A stretch of 64,000 nucleotides of DNA from Polytrichum commune (lineage: Eukaryota; Streptophyta; Polytrichopsida; Polytrichales; Polytrichaceae). The notes beneath the pieces were generated by a model. It was not told the DNA's origin. It ran no database searches and saw nothing but the letters and a program-made list of their open reading frames with translations. Positions 31,601 through 43,521 of the stretch are shown piece after piece. The stretch's first letter is position 1. Every line of letters begins with the position of its first letter. A program made the translations under genes and the position numbers. Where the stretch lies: the NCBI GenBank assembly GCA_950295325.1, contig OX485808.1:13146501-13210500 (forward strand). The letters are read 5' to 3'.

Positions 31601-33381
31601 GCTTATCAAAACCTAACTGCGTTTTGTTTGACCTTACGATCAGATTGGCAATTGTCACATCTGGTTAGCAATTGCAATCCCGTAGCTTGTCAATTCAAGT
31701 TTCACAAGCAGAGTTTCACAAGATGCAAAAGACATAGGTCCAGATCAAAGTGAAGATCCTCTTCCTCTTTAAGTGATCACAGAGGCCCTCTCAATCGTGT
31801 TAAGAATGGCTGATATATTATGAGCAGAGAGTCCAATCTCATATGTAATAGACATGTCTTTTTGGTGTCCATTCTTAATTACAGAAGAAACAAATAGCAC
31901 TGAATTACTATGATGTCATAAATTACCTGGACCCTTCAAGATGTCCACCCGCATGTCCATATTGTTGAAGACGTTCACGGATGTTGTTGGCTTGGCCAAC
32001 ATAGACCACAGCCACATCCTGTCGTTTCAGAATACGTGCTGGCTGGTTGTGGTTGTTGTGTGCAGGATTCAATATATAAGACGGCGCTGTAACTCCAAGC
32101 TCATAAACTCCTGGCCCAAAATGGTGACCTGGGAGATTATGGAAATGGTATCTGTCTACTCCTTCCTTCCCTGAAGCATGTTCAATCCAATCCGAAGGCC
32201 CAACCAGTATCTACGCCCCAAAACCATCTCGTTTAGTGCCCAGAAACGTTCAACTATTAAGGTAGATGTGCCTAAATCCAACATAGCAATAATTTGGACA
32301 CCTATATTTGAGTGGAAAGTAGTTAGGTGTGATCTAAGAATGGACAACTAAAAGACATATCTTGAATAGAGATTGGACTAGGTGCTCAAAATATGCTAGC
32401 CATTCTAGGCGCAGTAGTGAACATGATTGGGAAGACCTATATGACCACTCAATGTGCACAAGAATCTTCACTTTGATAAAGCATAAATCATTCATATGAG
32501 CTCCAAAAATTATGAGGCAAAAGGGTTACGGGCACAATTTGGATTTGCTAATCATCTTGCACTAATTGTATGTTTCGTATCCTACGAGATGTGGGTGCAG
32601 AGAGAAATGTATCCGAATAACAAACGTCTACATTAGTAGAAAATAGAATTGTTTCTAATCAGGATGTTTGAATCAATGACTGGAGTGAAGTAACCCTAAC
32701 TGGAGTTACAGCGCTATCACGCCCATCAGCTGAAACTTGTTGAGATATGTGGGCCTTACGAATCACTCTTCGTATTCGACACCAAAAAGACAAATGAGAT
32801 TGGATTCTGTGCTTCAAATATACATTAGCCATTCTAGACTCAATTGTGTTAGGCGTATGTGATCACTGATCACTTAAAGAAAAAGAAAAAATCTTCACTT
32901 TGACCTCCTATACCTTTTCCATCTCAACTCCGTTTACGAAACTTGAAATGACATACTAAGTGATTCGCAAACATCTAACTGTATGTGACAAATCCCACTT
33001 TGATACAAATGACACAACCAAAATTGTCTTTGGAGTTGGAAGTGCACATAATTCGGCCACAACCCTTACACCGAATTGAGTTTGGAATACCTCAAACTTT
33101 CAAACATCATCTCCGACTTCGGAAAAGATTCTCAATTGTAACAAAAAATAAAAAATACAGTACAGAAAGTAACGTGATGAAATTGAACATCTTTGCAGAA
33201 TGGAAAAAGATAAAGGGGATGGTAAAGCTCAAGACGAAGATGGCCAAGTTGATGTTATCACCTTCCAGTTGGAGAATAGCTTGTCATGTTTGACGAATTC
33301 GCAATCCTCTCGTTTCAAACGACCTTTCGATGGCTCGATCACAAAATCCTCACTGGTGCAACTATTAAATAGGAAGCCCAT
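28668..33381 (-). CDS. EFFECTOR OF TRANSCRIPTION (ET) family protein, four exons
   Basis: Exons on the minus strand are 33381-33262, 32210-31927, 30708-30495 and 29522-28668. All joins are GT-AG with matching phase (0, 2, 0) and give 490 residues. Residues 1-40 end KREDCEFVKHDKLFSNWK. Residues 41-134 hold LVGPSDWIEHASGKEGVDRY and a GIY-YIG-like nuclease fold (GVYELG at about 74-79, VVYVGQANNIRERL at about 108-121). Residues 189-206 (FSEVFALGSSIAFRW) and 224-240 (FDYAWNKGGNGARR) are the conserved tail of that domain. A single zinc-binding ET repeat follows: C337-X9-C347-X10-C358-X2-H361. A basic, Ser-rich tail of about 125 residues looks disordered. ETs are plant-specific nuclear proteins linked to gibberellin responses and DNA methylation; the role here is inferred. 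Angiosperm ETs usually carry more than one repeat, so this is a reduced or ancestral form. The start could lie further upstream. Confidence 0.88.
29770..29953 (-). mobile_element. Cassandra-like TRIM remnant with 5S rRNA domain and tRNA-Met PBS
   Basis: Read on the minus strand, 29953-29825 follows 5S rRNA end to end. It starts GGGTGGTTTAATCCC, then has GCACGGATCCCATGGGAAAT, a GGTTAGAGG block in the A-box region, GGATGGGTGACCTTCCTAG, and closes GTTTCCACCC. About 50 bp further on, TTGGTATCTAGGGGC resembles the initiator tRNA-Met primer-binding site TGGTATCAGAGC. A G-rich purine tract (GGGGGGAGAT) follows near 29745. A 5S domain inside an LTR next to a tRNA-Met PBS is the hallmark of Cassandra TRIM retrotransposons of vascular plants. 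It sits in ET intron 3, in the same orientation as the gene. The second LTR could not be traced. Confidence 0.7.
30770..30934 (+). pseudogene. exon-like sequence antisense in ET intron 2, copy 1
   Basis: A plus-strand open stretch of 165 bp (a multiple of three) lies between AGCTTGCAG at 30761-30769 and an ideal donor AAAGGTACGT (30931-30940). It encodes a charged peptide with VLEIKRPEKLDKLSENMAA, HHHDILVELHTIVNQSVF and KECTQYIQKHM. A decayed second copy lies about 430 bp downstream. I do not recognise the protein. It looks like an exon of some duplicated gene or transposon inserted in the opposite direction to ET. Confidence 0.5.
31095..31530 (+). pseudogene. exon-like sequence antisense in ET intron 2, decayed copies
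   Basis: Around 31200-31350 the plus strand reads IGIKRSEELDNLGEKMTDYL, then a stop, then LNLGTTVN, a stop, and SVLGKECTHCFHTHM. It is therefore clearly homologous to the open copy at 30770-30934 but interrupted twice and missing the donor. The preceding TTGCAGTTGGCT-to-ACACCC block at about 31095 recurs at about 31378, implying a third partial unit. Tandem pseudogenised copies of one exon. Confidence 0.5.
31720..31890 (-). repeat. R1-family fragment in ET intron 2
   Basis: Contains AAGTGAAGATCCTCTTCC, GTCCAATCTCATATG and TTTTTGGTGTCCATTCTTAA, which match reverse-oriented R1 pieces at 9340-9430, 9940-9975 and 59190-59235. It ends within 40 bp of the exon 2 splice donor. Confidence 0.6.
32255..32620 (+). 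mobile_element. dispersed repeat R1 in ET intron 1
   Basis: A good copy: TTAAGGTAGATGTGCCTAAA at the left, then GGACACCTATATTTGAGTGG, AGAGATTGGACTAGGTGCTC, CATTCTAGGCGCAGTAGTGA, GACCACTCAATGTGCACAAG, AATTTGGATTTGCTAATCAT and TGTTTCGTATCCTACGAGAT. Its left end is only about 45 bp from the exon 2 acceptor at 32211. It runs antisense to ET. Confidence 0.8.
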
Positions 33382-33439
33382 TCTCCAAGAAAAATCCTCC
33401 ACCCTCGAGTGCCAAAAATGTTGAAGGTGCACCAAATTG

Positions 33440-34320
33440 CGTCTCGGCCAGTGCTAAGAAAACCTTCCAAAAACTTCTCTCTTCTAACCAGAAAATTCCC
33501 ATCCACTAGCTAACCATTCAAAAATTCCTCGATTTCTTCAATTGCATCTGTGGCAGGTGGACTACTCTACTCTACTCCTAAGCTTCTCAAAATCGACACA
33601 ACACGCTCTCTCGTCCTGTTGTTTAATTCCTCCCACTCCTCTCCACACGCTCTGCCACTACTCTATTCTCTACTCAATCCATTCACAACCATGGGTCGCT
33701 CTCAGCTGCAAAGCAATTAATTAAACACAATACTTTGATACAAAGCTCGCAATTTACTTGTATTCATTGCACTCATCCGCCACTCGATCAACCATCGTAT
33801 CGAACACAAATGACTAACTCACTTCTCAATCCCGTAAGGAAATTTCCAACTGCCCCAAGCTCCAATCTCCAAGCTCCTCTCACGGACTCTCTCACCGAAC
33901 TTACTGCGAACTGTTAAGCTAACCTTTCCGAACCTGTTTTGTAGCCCCCAGTGCATCGTTTCTGCAAAGCTCGGGCTCTAGGAAGAAGAGAAATCTCTTG
34001 TGGGCGCAATGGTGATGTACGAGAGAGGATTAAAGAGCACGTAGATCGCGGAGAGAGAGTTGCGGAGCGGTCGTCGAAATGGTGGGAAGTGTTTCCTTGA
34101 GTATCCGTGAAGCCGAGCAACCGCTCCGAGGAGAATGGAGAATACGGTACGTATATCTCCCGGTGAGTATCGTATTTGTATTTTTCGAGAAATACGATTG
34201 CGAGATCCGTATAGTATTCGTACATTCCATTTCCTACCCAAAGTGAGTTAAAGAATAGCACATGAAATATGGTATGTAGTGTCACCAATTCTATTTGTCT
34301 TTTGCTCAAGACTAATTGTA
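33440..34320 (-). promoter_or_regulatory. ET gene leader/promoter region, duplicated at 53.6-54.45 kb
   Basis: On the minus strand this is the region upstream of the ET start. It matches 53610-54450 closely, for example GGTGGACTACTCTACT with CTAAGCTTCTCAAAATCGAC, and GTAGCCCCCRGTGCATC. A plausible splice acceptor, TTGCTTTGCAG then CTGAGAG (near 33705, minus strand), is conserved in the other copy, which suggests a 5' UTR intron. The frame at 33914-34309 is not conserved between the copies, so I read the block as leader and promoter rather than coding. A fragment of the 43.5/46.4 kb MITE (TATGTAGTGTCACC) abuts its distal edge near 34270. Confidence 0.6.
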
Positions 34321-34449
34321 AACCGCCCGTGTAGTGTTACCAACACTACAAATTGAATTCATTTGAAGGTGGAACTAAAGTTTGCCAAATAGAACGTCCC
34401 AATAGTGGCATAACATTAAGCATCTCCTTGGCTGCATTCCGTGGGACCA

Positions 34450-34690
34450 TGTATCACATGAACTTATGTCTGGGAAGAACCGGCGGTTAGTTGCAGATGA
34501 ACCAGTTGAGTTCGAAAAATAACCGGTTGAAGTTGAGGACTTCAGGAAATTTACCGATTTTTTTAGAAGAATCTATAGAATATATCTCAAATGAATAAAG
34601 CAAAACCGGAAGATGTCAACATGTAACCAGTTGGATTTAGAATCACTAGAATCTTGACCGACTGCCCAAAAACTTCTTGGGCACTGATAT
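34450..34690 (-). repeat. dispersed repeat R2, copy 4, inverted
   Basis: The reverse complement carries the R2 order: GATTCTAGTGATTCTAAATC, CAACTGGTTACATGTTGACA, GGTTTTGC and a TTCTATAGATTCTTCTAAAA block, then AACCGGTTATTTTTCGAAC and CGCCGGTTCTTCCC. Well preserved. Confidence 0.7.
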
Positions 34691-34699
34691 GAACATACT

Positions 34700-37300
34700 T
34701 CTTTAATTCCGGAATTCCATGTTTATGAGGAGCACTCAAGTTCTGTACTACAAACATTTCGACAAGCAACTCTAAATTATCGTAGTTCTTTAATCATAAC
34801 ATTTTTTTTTAAAGAGACCATCATGTAGTTGCTTAGTAATGTTATGGGGTTCCTCAAGTGATTAAGGGTTGAAAGTAGGGGATTGTTAAATCAACCACAT
34901 AGTGTATTAAAATGAGCATAGAGACGCATCGTGTGGTCACATGACCTGTTAAAATTTAATTTTTCATCACACATGAAGAGGAGCAAGGTGTTAACTTTGT
35001 GTTATAATTAATAAACTTGACCCAACACTTCTGTATGCATCTCTATGGTCATTTTAACCAGTGTGTGGTTAATTTAACAAACCCCCAAAAAAACCATATC
35101 AATGTTGTCCATGTATGAGTTTTAATATATAATATATCATCAATGCGGAAAGTTTATATTGAAAGTGAACTTAGAACTAGATACTCGGTGGGTTCATGGC
35201 ATTGATGAGTAACAATATTTGTAAATGTCCAAGGATGTGTATATACAGAAATTGGTATTATGGAATGTCATAATGGCATATGTGTAAATAGCAAGATCCA
35301 CATCATTATTGTTCTTGGATGCATGATTCATGGACCCACCCAAGGTGTTGCAATCTTCTTGCATAAGGTAGAAAATGGAAACAGTGAATGACCACTACTG
35401 GTGCACTAGATTAGGAGTAGAATGGTTCTTGTGTGGACTCAAAGTGGCTAAGTGTAAAGGTGGTGGTCCAAAAAGGACGTACAGTTGGGTTGGATGCAAT
35501 GATTGGCTAGATAGGTCATGTTTCACACCACTTGGGATCACTTTTGGGTGCCATTGAGTTAACGCTTTATGTCCATTCGTATGCAAACAAAGATATTTTG
35601 ATGCTCAAGTTTGGGAGACTCTACTATACAAGTAGAGGGTTCGACTTCCTTACCTCCTTGAAAAAAATGTAACTAATTATTTACATGGACTTTAAAATTA
35701 TGAAACAACCTGCACTCCTCATCATTTCCTTTGCTTCATCTCTGAAAAATATTGCACAAATTCCAAGCCACTCTTTCTAGCCAAATCAACTTATTTTCAC
35801 CATTTTTGTTTTTCTACCTTAGTGTGCAAATTTTATCGCCTTCAACACACGGCTATCTTTTAGAAATAAATACAAGGTCTTTTTGAAGGTATATATGAAT
35901 GTTAGATTCAAGACCCTAAAAGGGCTAATGAAAAATTTGCAATGAGTAAATTTTACCCGTTCTCAACATCAAGGAAAAGTAGCCGCCATTGTGAAATATT
36001 TGGCACAATGATTTATATCATAATTGAATGTCGCATACAATTTCTTTTTCCCCATGAATCATTAGGTTCATTTGTTCACACCGTTCATTTGTTGTTGAGA
36101 CAACTTATTTGGGTTGTTTCACCGCAAACGTTGGATGACCACCAAACATTGTCCATTTCAAATTATGTGTTATTTAACGTCCCTTTCCCATCCATTCTTT
36201 GATATGGTCAAACTTCTCTTGGATGACATTGTGAGCAACAGATTGGGACCGCCACACATCACTTTAACCAACGAGAGAACTTAGAAAGCAACAATCTCAG
36301 TCCTTGGTTAGTAGTGTAAACATGGCCTTAGTGTAGCCTAGGGCCCACATTAATCATGAATGAGCAAAATGAAAATACTTAATTATAAATAACCACACCA
36401 ATTATGAATGCCTTTAGGTGTTGTGGTGCATGCTATTTGTTAATTCAAAAGAATAGAGTGGATCTTTATAACATAAGCATATCGAACATAATAATTCTTG
36501 GTCCAAACATAGCAGTGCCTTAATATATTATTAAAAAATTAATCAATTACAATCAGTTATTAACAAGTTTAGAATTAGAGTGAGTTACTCCATGAGATAA
36601 GTAACACTAATTGTTGACCAATATTTAACCACTTCCCTAGAAACAATATCCTACAAGCAAACCCCCAAACCATATGGTGGCCCATAAATGCACACAAAAC
36701 AAAGCCATCGTAGGGGGTTCTCATTTTAATATATAGCCACGTGTCAGTCCTACATAGGTTGAGACTTCTTGAATCCCACATGAAAACTGCATTCTGGCAC
36801 TAAGTAAAGATGAAATAGAGTGCCCTCTACAATATCACCTCATGCACATCTTCACACTCAACCTCAATTCTCTCTCTCAACCTACTAGGTAGTAAGAAAT
36901 CATGTTTGTAGGCCCTCATCCCAAGCAAACCGCCCATACGCAATACTAACAACACGCATAATTCAGCTTATCCTACAAAGACAACACTAGACTTGGACCA
37001 CATCACATGACATCACACTAAGTTACACAAAATATGGGTGCACACCAACATGTTGGGCACTAGATTTGGGCTAACCAACTGATACACTCGTTCCTTGTTG
37101 GATGCTTAAACCCTTGCCTCCAAGGAACCAGTGTATAGGTTGGTTTGCCCCAGCCTTGGGCACTAATAAACAAGCTAACAAAACTCGATAGAATTGGGCC
37201 CACCAACTCCAATCCAAAACATTTGACATTCAACGCCATATGTGAGAAAATGTTGTTCTCACAACCATTTTTGATTGTGGGCAGCTATTGGGGAGGGGAA
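34700..37300. other. gene-less AT-rich region
   Basis: No frame over 86 codons and no recognisable element ends. AGAGGGTTCGACTTCC near 35635 resembles a B box, but without an A box or a cloverleaf. Nothing supported. Confidence 0.5.
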
Positions 37301-37309
37301 GACAAGTAT

Positions 37310-37560
37310 AATGAACTATGTAAGGACCCCTATATTTGATTGGCATGTGGTTCAGCAAGGATCACAAAGCAAACATCATAAAGAGACATGCTGAAAAGAG
37401 ATTGGACTAAATTTTCAAATATTGATAAATACTATAAATTTAATAGTGAAAACAATCGGGAGGACCTATGTAACAAGTTAAGAAATTAACGAACATGCAC
37501 TTCCGATAATTATAACTAAATCAAGGTGATCCAATTTTTGCAACTGTCTCATTGTAGATT
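37310..37560 (+). repeat. dispersed repeat R1, truncated copy
   Basis: GACCCCTATATTTGATTGGC, GAAAAGAGATTGGACTAAAT, ATAGTGAAAACAATCGGGAG and TCTCATTGTAGATTTGCTAA occur in R1 order. The 5' terminal AAGGTAGA word is missing. Confidence 0.6.
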
Positions 37561-37672
37561 TGCTAATGCAAGATGAGTTTTGTTGTGTAAATCTATTCGG
37601 TAGAAGTTGGAGAATGTGAAAAACGAACCAAATAACACCCACATACCATAAGTATCATGTAGAATTGAGTTT

Positions 37673-38013
37673 AGTGCCACTTCACACACAAGACTGAAGA
37701 CTTGTGACCATTGTATTCTAAGATCTCTCATTGGTCAAAAAGGTGAAGACCGTCCAAGTTCAGTTCACACACTAGAAGGTGAAGGCCTAAGGGTCCAAAC
37801 AAATTATCGTGGATGAAAAGTCTACATGGATTCATACTTGGCATCTTATGAATCATGTTTCATAGCCCGTCCGAATTTGCGGCAAGCCCACCTTCAAGAG
37901 TTGGGCTTGACGCAAATCCGGCAGACCATGTCAATGGTATGGCCTTTGGATGAGAATCAAGGGCGATCACAACTACATGATCACAACCCTTGGCTTGTGT
38001 GTGAAGTGGCCCT
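37673..38013. mobile_element. MITE family M5, copy 1 (341 bp)
   Basis: Inverted ends AGTGCCACTTCACACACAAG and CTTGTGTGTGAAGTGGCCCT, about 19 bp each. The body shares long stretches with 46906-47366 (CTCATTGGTCAAAAAGGTGA, GTCTACATGGATTCATACTT, GAATCATGTTTCAT). No transposase. The right flank is TAA; the left flank appears mutated. Confidence 0.8.
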
Positions 38014-38780
38014 TAAAGGCTTAAAGACCTAAACATCACATTGAGATTCTTGATTCAAGTGGATAGATCTTGCTCAAAAAAGGGCTAAAGTTTAGAGAAT
38101 TTATAACAATCTCCTTCTCACATGCCTATCACCTTTAGGAGATTGATCGTATAGAAAAAGCAAACATTATTGAATCAATGGTCATCTTCAAACTATGTTT
38201 CATTGAGTGTTCACACCTCACAAGATATTTTGATTCTTCTACCACTTGAGGACTATGATGTGTGCATGCTTACCACTTTAGCCAATCTTGTCAAAACAAT
38301 GAGATTTTATTTATGATGAATGCTTGAAGAAATTACCTCTAGAATCAATATGGAAATACCAAACGCACTTCTATGAATTTTTACAATATGAATGTAATCC
38401 TTTGATGATGCCTCATACCTCTCTCTTTGTGAAAATTCCAAATTTTCTCCAAGTTTGCACCTCACATGTAAGGCCCCAAGGTTTTGTCATAAGTTGGTTG
38501 ATCTTTAAGAATCCAAACAAAAGTTTGCTACTAAAGATTCATTGGAATTGGCAAGGACTAAACTTTTGCTTGCAAGGTGCCTATATAAGCTAATCCTAAA
38601 TAAGAGACTAGGATGCACATAATGGAGTATCCTCCGTCATCAACACTTTTCAAACTAATTTCTATGTCTCATATGTGTCCTTGTTTTGAAATTTTGGTGT
38701 TTACACAAAAAAATTCCAACGTGACCTAGAAAGCTCTTTTTACTTGTCTTTCAGAGTAAGCTCTTAATTGTAAGGAAGGC

Positions 38781-38853
38781 TATCCCTTATGGGTTTCGAA
38801 CCCGTGTTCACGCCATGAAAAGACGATGTCCTATACCCCTAGACAAAAGGGAC
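38781..38853 (-). tRNA. trnE: mitochondrial-type tRNA-Glu (UUC), probably organelle-derived
   Basis: On the minus strand a 73 nt cloverleaf can be drawn. The acceptor stem is GTCCCTT/AAGGGAT with a first G-U pair. The D arm is GTC...GGAC with AGGGGTATA between. The anticodon loop TTTTCAT has TTC at 34-36 (Glu). The T arm is ACGGG-TTCGAAA-CCCAT, followed by A73. The 5' GTCCCTT, GGACATCGTCTTTTCATG and AAGGGATA strings are those of plant mitochondrial trnE rather than cytosolic tRNA-Glu. Imperfections are one C-A mismatch in the T stem and a weak outer anticodon pair. No internal nuclear-type promoter optimisation is evident, so it is probably a nuclear insert of mitochondrial DNA rather than a working gene. 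Confidence 0.75.
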
Positions 38854-38859
38854 AAAGTT

Positions 38860-41800
38860 ACTTCAAATAAAAATGTGTATGCTTAATGGCATCTTGCATA
38901 ATACGGGCCTATGTTAAACAACCTATGTCATTTATACATATTTCACAAACATGATTTTCATCGGAAGACATTTTTTTTTCTTTGTTAAAGAGTTGACTAT
39001 ATGGGATATGTATCAATGAATTTCATTGAAACCAATCAAACCTCAACTGATTTCATGTATATGTTAATTTTCTTTTGCATTTTTTTTTAATGAACAAGAT
39101 AAATTGGGTGGAGATCAAGGACATGAACACTAGGGTTAAGTTAGAGATGACGTCGTCCGCTATTGGACAGCTAGTGTTTGTCTTGATCTGTTAGAGTATC
39201 TATAATGAGGGTTTGCGTTTTTGGGTACCATATGGGTATGGATATTTGATGCTATCTAAGTTTTAGATACATGGTTGTAGTACCATTCAAAGCTATATAC
39301 CATGCAAGAAACTTCATATATAGGTAAAATTGTTGTAGTCCCAATACGGTTTTAAATGGTTCTGATCCAAATAACAACTTAGTTATACAAAGATTCTCTC
39401 ACCTTGACATACCCATCAATTTAGTATTTGACTACATCGATTATCCAAATTAATGTGTGTTACTATTCGAAGTTGTGCAGTGCTATAACTATTTGATGAA
39501 ATGTAATATTTTGCCAAGCAACGTCATTTATGTTCTATAATGTCCGAACAACCGATTGAATCTTCGTTAATAAAAATTAAAACTCCTGAGTAAGACTCCT
39601 TAATATTGCATTGTGTAACACACATGAATTGGGATAATCAATGTAATATTATAATAACCACATGTAGATTTTTTGATGTCATTATTGATGTTGATTCTTG
39701 ATACCCATACATTTCGTTTATATAGAGTAGAGGCGCCCATAACCAATCACTTCAGAGATTTTGCACCAGATAAGGAGAAGGATAAGGTAGTTAAAACTCT
39801 TCCCATGTAGAAAGATAGACATTAGGGGGATTGTAATTATTATTTTAAATTTTTATTCCTCAAATTGAATTTACAATGAATTTTTGAACCAAAAGTTGAC
39901 CAAACATATTACCAATGTTTACAATCTGCCATAACCGCTCATTCTTCCTCACTTTAACACTCAAAACCATGACATATATATCATGACCTATTGGTTACAG
40001 CCTAATCGAAATTCAGTCCCAGCATGATCGAAATTTTGGTTACCTATAGATTGTCGATGGAATCCTAATCGGGAATAGGCACCTCCACTATACTAGTCCA
40101 ACATTTGGTCTTTCACCCAACACGGCTTTACAAGCCAACAACAAGCCAACAACGTAGTAAGCCAACTTGGCAAGGCTTTCATCGCTTTATGGATTGTGTC
40201 CAAAAGGACGTTGAGTTATGTAATGATATGCTCCTATATAGAGAATATCAAATCAACCCAAGGATCGTTTCCTTTTGCTTTTCCTTGATAAATGAGAAAA
40301 CATCATGTCCCACAAATAACTCCTATGTACTATACGACGATATTTGTGTATTCTCGCAATAAATGATGTACTACTGAATTGCTTCCATCCACAAGAATAC
40401 AAAACTAAATAAATAAAATAAAATCACACGGTTCTTTAAACCAACTTCACATATTTCATATGTGTGTGTACATGTACGGTACTATACCTAGATAATACAT
40501 CAAAGTTGATGCGTGAAAGAATTTACCTACCTACCAACCTTTAACTTGGAGTTTAGGTTGTATTGTACTAGCATAGAGAGTTCTCTATTCCAACCTAAAA
40601 TAATTATTTTTTCTCTTAATTTTGCCGTCTGTCATCCGCACAATCGCCAACACCACTTCTATCCTACATGCAAATTGCATTATGACACATGTAAAGATAA
40701 AATAAAGAGCTACAATATTTATGTCAAAGTGTGATATTTTTGACACCTTTTATTAAAGGTGTCAAAATGTGATATCCACTTGGGATATATTTTGTGGACA
40801 TATATTTGAGAGAGGAGTTGACGTCAGTGAGAGATGCTTCAAGCTTGATAAAAGCCACAAACTCAAATGTAAATCCGAAGTAGGTCTCTATAGGGTGTTG
40901 ATGGGACAAAGACTACTACCTCTAGTAACATATCTTTGATAAAATTTGAAATAACCAACTATGACATCCTTGCAATGTGTAGGTGCCATAGCACCATGAT
41001 GGTTTCGGCATTTATTATATTATTTGGAATTTTTTCTCCACATACAACTTGATGTCTATAAAGGTAATTGAAAATCCAGTAGGATATTATATTTCTCATA
41101 ATGAAATAACTAAAATAATATGTCAACATTGAGATCCCTTAGAAACCATCATGGGAATAGGGTGTAGGATAAACAAAATGAACACAACATCCCCAAGTTC
41201 GTACCTGAGAAATTACCCTTGTTACAACCCCATCCCTCAAAGAATGTTATGCTACCCCTATGTTGGTATTTAAGAATTAGCAAATTCAAAGTCATTTGTC
41301 AAGCAATCCAATATGAATTTGAGCCCATTGGCCCTACCTTGCCTAAGAGCCCCCTTGGTTATAATGTTATATGTGTCATTTACTGACTAAAGCAATTGAC
41401 TACTTGTTTTCCAGATGGTCTAGATGAATAGCATGTCCCAGACAATAAGAAATAGCAAGCAACCCTAAAGAGCTCACAACAAGTAAACAACATGCTACAA
41501 CAAACCCCACATGCACACAAACCTTGACACAAATTGGGGAATGCTACCATACGAGCGGTAACTTATAAGCAATAAACGATAAAATATCAATGATAAAACA
41601 TGCACTAACAACTAACCTTGTAGCCGTGGTATTTTTGCATAGAAAGCGTACCTGGTCGCATGATAAATGATAGATTACGCAATAGATATACTCATAATTA
41701 TAAAATATGTTCCTTTTAGGCACGCATTCTCAAATTGACCTCATTGTCTTTGAAACATAACTAGTGAGCCCCTCAAGATTCATAAGTGCAATCCTAACAC

Positions 41801-43030
41801 ATTGCAACCACCAAAAGTGCATTTAAACATCATAGGACTTGGCCAAATGATATGAATTAAATGTTGTAACAAACGGCCCTGAAATTGTGCACACATAACC
41901 ACGTTCACTGATCATGGTTTACCAAAACAAAGTAAGACATTCAAAACCAAATCAACATCCTCTTTATGACCTTCAATGAATCATCACATCATCTTCATTC
42001 CCTCCTCCGCCTCGCCATTTACAAATGGGTTACAAACCCACCGTTAGGATCTTCAAGGACATGTGTCGAGGTGGTTGCCATAACCTTAGCAACACCCTCT
42101 GTATATGAAGGAAACAACATCCAGTTGGAAGGTGATGACACTTTTGCTAACATGCTTTTGTTAGCACCAAACTAAATGGTTAGATACATGACTCCATCAA
42201 ACAATACATGATATGGAATTCAACACACACCATGTTGGGAGCTAAAATTTCCTAAGCTTAGGCAATTTAGCCTCAAATGCACATGAGATCTTAATTATAG
42301 CCTTGGTTTAAACCGCCTTTTTATAAAACAACATGTACATCCAACTGCCTTTGGTAAAGTTGTGTTGTCACTGGTAAAGCACACTGTAGCATAGCTCTTG
42401 TTTATTTATTTATTTCTTTGAAAAAGGTTAATCAAAAGTTAACCATGCGGACTAACAAGAATGGATCCATTGGTTTTTTTGTGTTAAATGGAAATATGGT
42501 TTAACCCCAACCCTCTTTGGTAAAGTGATGTTGGGTCCCATCGTATCTATAGACGAACCACCACATGAGAACCCCAATTTCATACACTTACCCTCGTGGA
42601 ACATCATGCATTCACCCAACACTAATACCACTATTTGGTTTATTGAATCAATCTACTATGATTTGAGAATTTTGTCGTCATTATCATTGCCCTCAAACAT
42701 TACAAATATGATGTTTTTGACAAATTTTCAAGGAAACAATAAATTGATCCACCATTCCCCAACTTACAACACATGGAAATCCGTAAGTCTAAGATTAAAA
42801 ATGTGATGGAAACTTTCATACAAATTGCAATCGAGGGCCAATCAAAGCATCTCGCGTTTATTATCCTCAACAAAAGAAAACATGTGAAAAACCAAAGCCC
42901 CAATAATGTTAGATAAACTCATACTCTTTTTTTTTTCCTCTTCCATTGCCCAAAGGATGATGGAGAGAAAGATTCCACCAAAAGATAGGAAGCAAAGGGA
43001 AAGGCATGGCGGATGCATGCCATGTCATAA
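38860..43030. other. gene-less AT-rich region
   Basis: About 4 kb without a convincing gene. A 24 bp perfect hairpin lies near 40742-40765 (TGACACCTTT paired with AAAGGTGTCA). The frames at 40105-40362 and 42525-42806 are isolated and unrecognisable. Confidence 0.5.
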
Positions 43031-43034
43031 CTTG

Positions 43035-43066
43035 CATGGGGTCCATGGGGTCCATGGGGTCCATGG
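43035..43066. repeat. 9 bp minisatellite (ATGGGGTCC)3
   Basis: Three and a half perfect copies of a 9 bp unit, followed by GATGCATGCATGCC. In one frame it would encode HGV repeats, but the surrounding frame has no coding signature. Confidence 0.9.
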
Positions 43067-43521
43067 ATGCATGCATGCCAACTTGGGAATACGTTATGAG
43101 TTTATAGAGAGGCCCTTCACCATGCTTGCTCCAATAGGACTAGACGTTCAAATACATCTTTTTGACCTAAAAAACTGGTGGTTTGGTATTGATATGATAG
43201 TAGATGGAGGTTAGATTAATATGACCTATGACCTATGCCCTATGCTAGGTTGTAGTGGTCATGAAAAATAACCCCCCCCCCCCTCGCTTGTGCCTTACCA
43301 TGTTGAAAGATGATGGACAACTAAAAAGAAAGTACCTAAACAAGTGTTCTTATGAAAGATTGCATCATAGGCACCCCGATTACGGCAAAATTCACATTCA
43401 CAAAGCCATGTCAATCTTGAAGTAGATCTCTTTGAATTTACATATTGTAATGACCGATTCCCCGAAGTTGTCAAAATCAAAAAATCAAAAAAATACACCT
43501 GACTCAATCCCTTACTAACCC

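Noticed and set aside
33914..34309. 131-codon minus-strand frame upstream of the ET gene
   Set aside because: Its duplicate at 54093-54497 has a different frame because of indels, so the DNA is conserved as leader or promoter, not as protein.
35625..35660. AGAGGGTTCGACTTCC resembling a tRNA T arm
   Set aside because: The flanking sequence cannot form acceptor or anticodon stems.
43035..43066. HGV-repeat peptide from the 9 bp minisatellite
   Set aside because: The host frame has no coding signature on either side; treated as a simple repeat.
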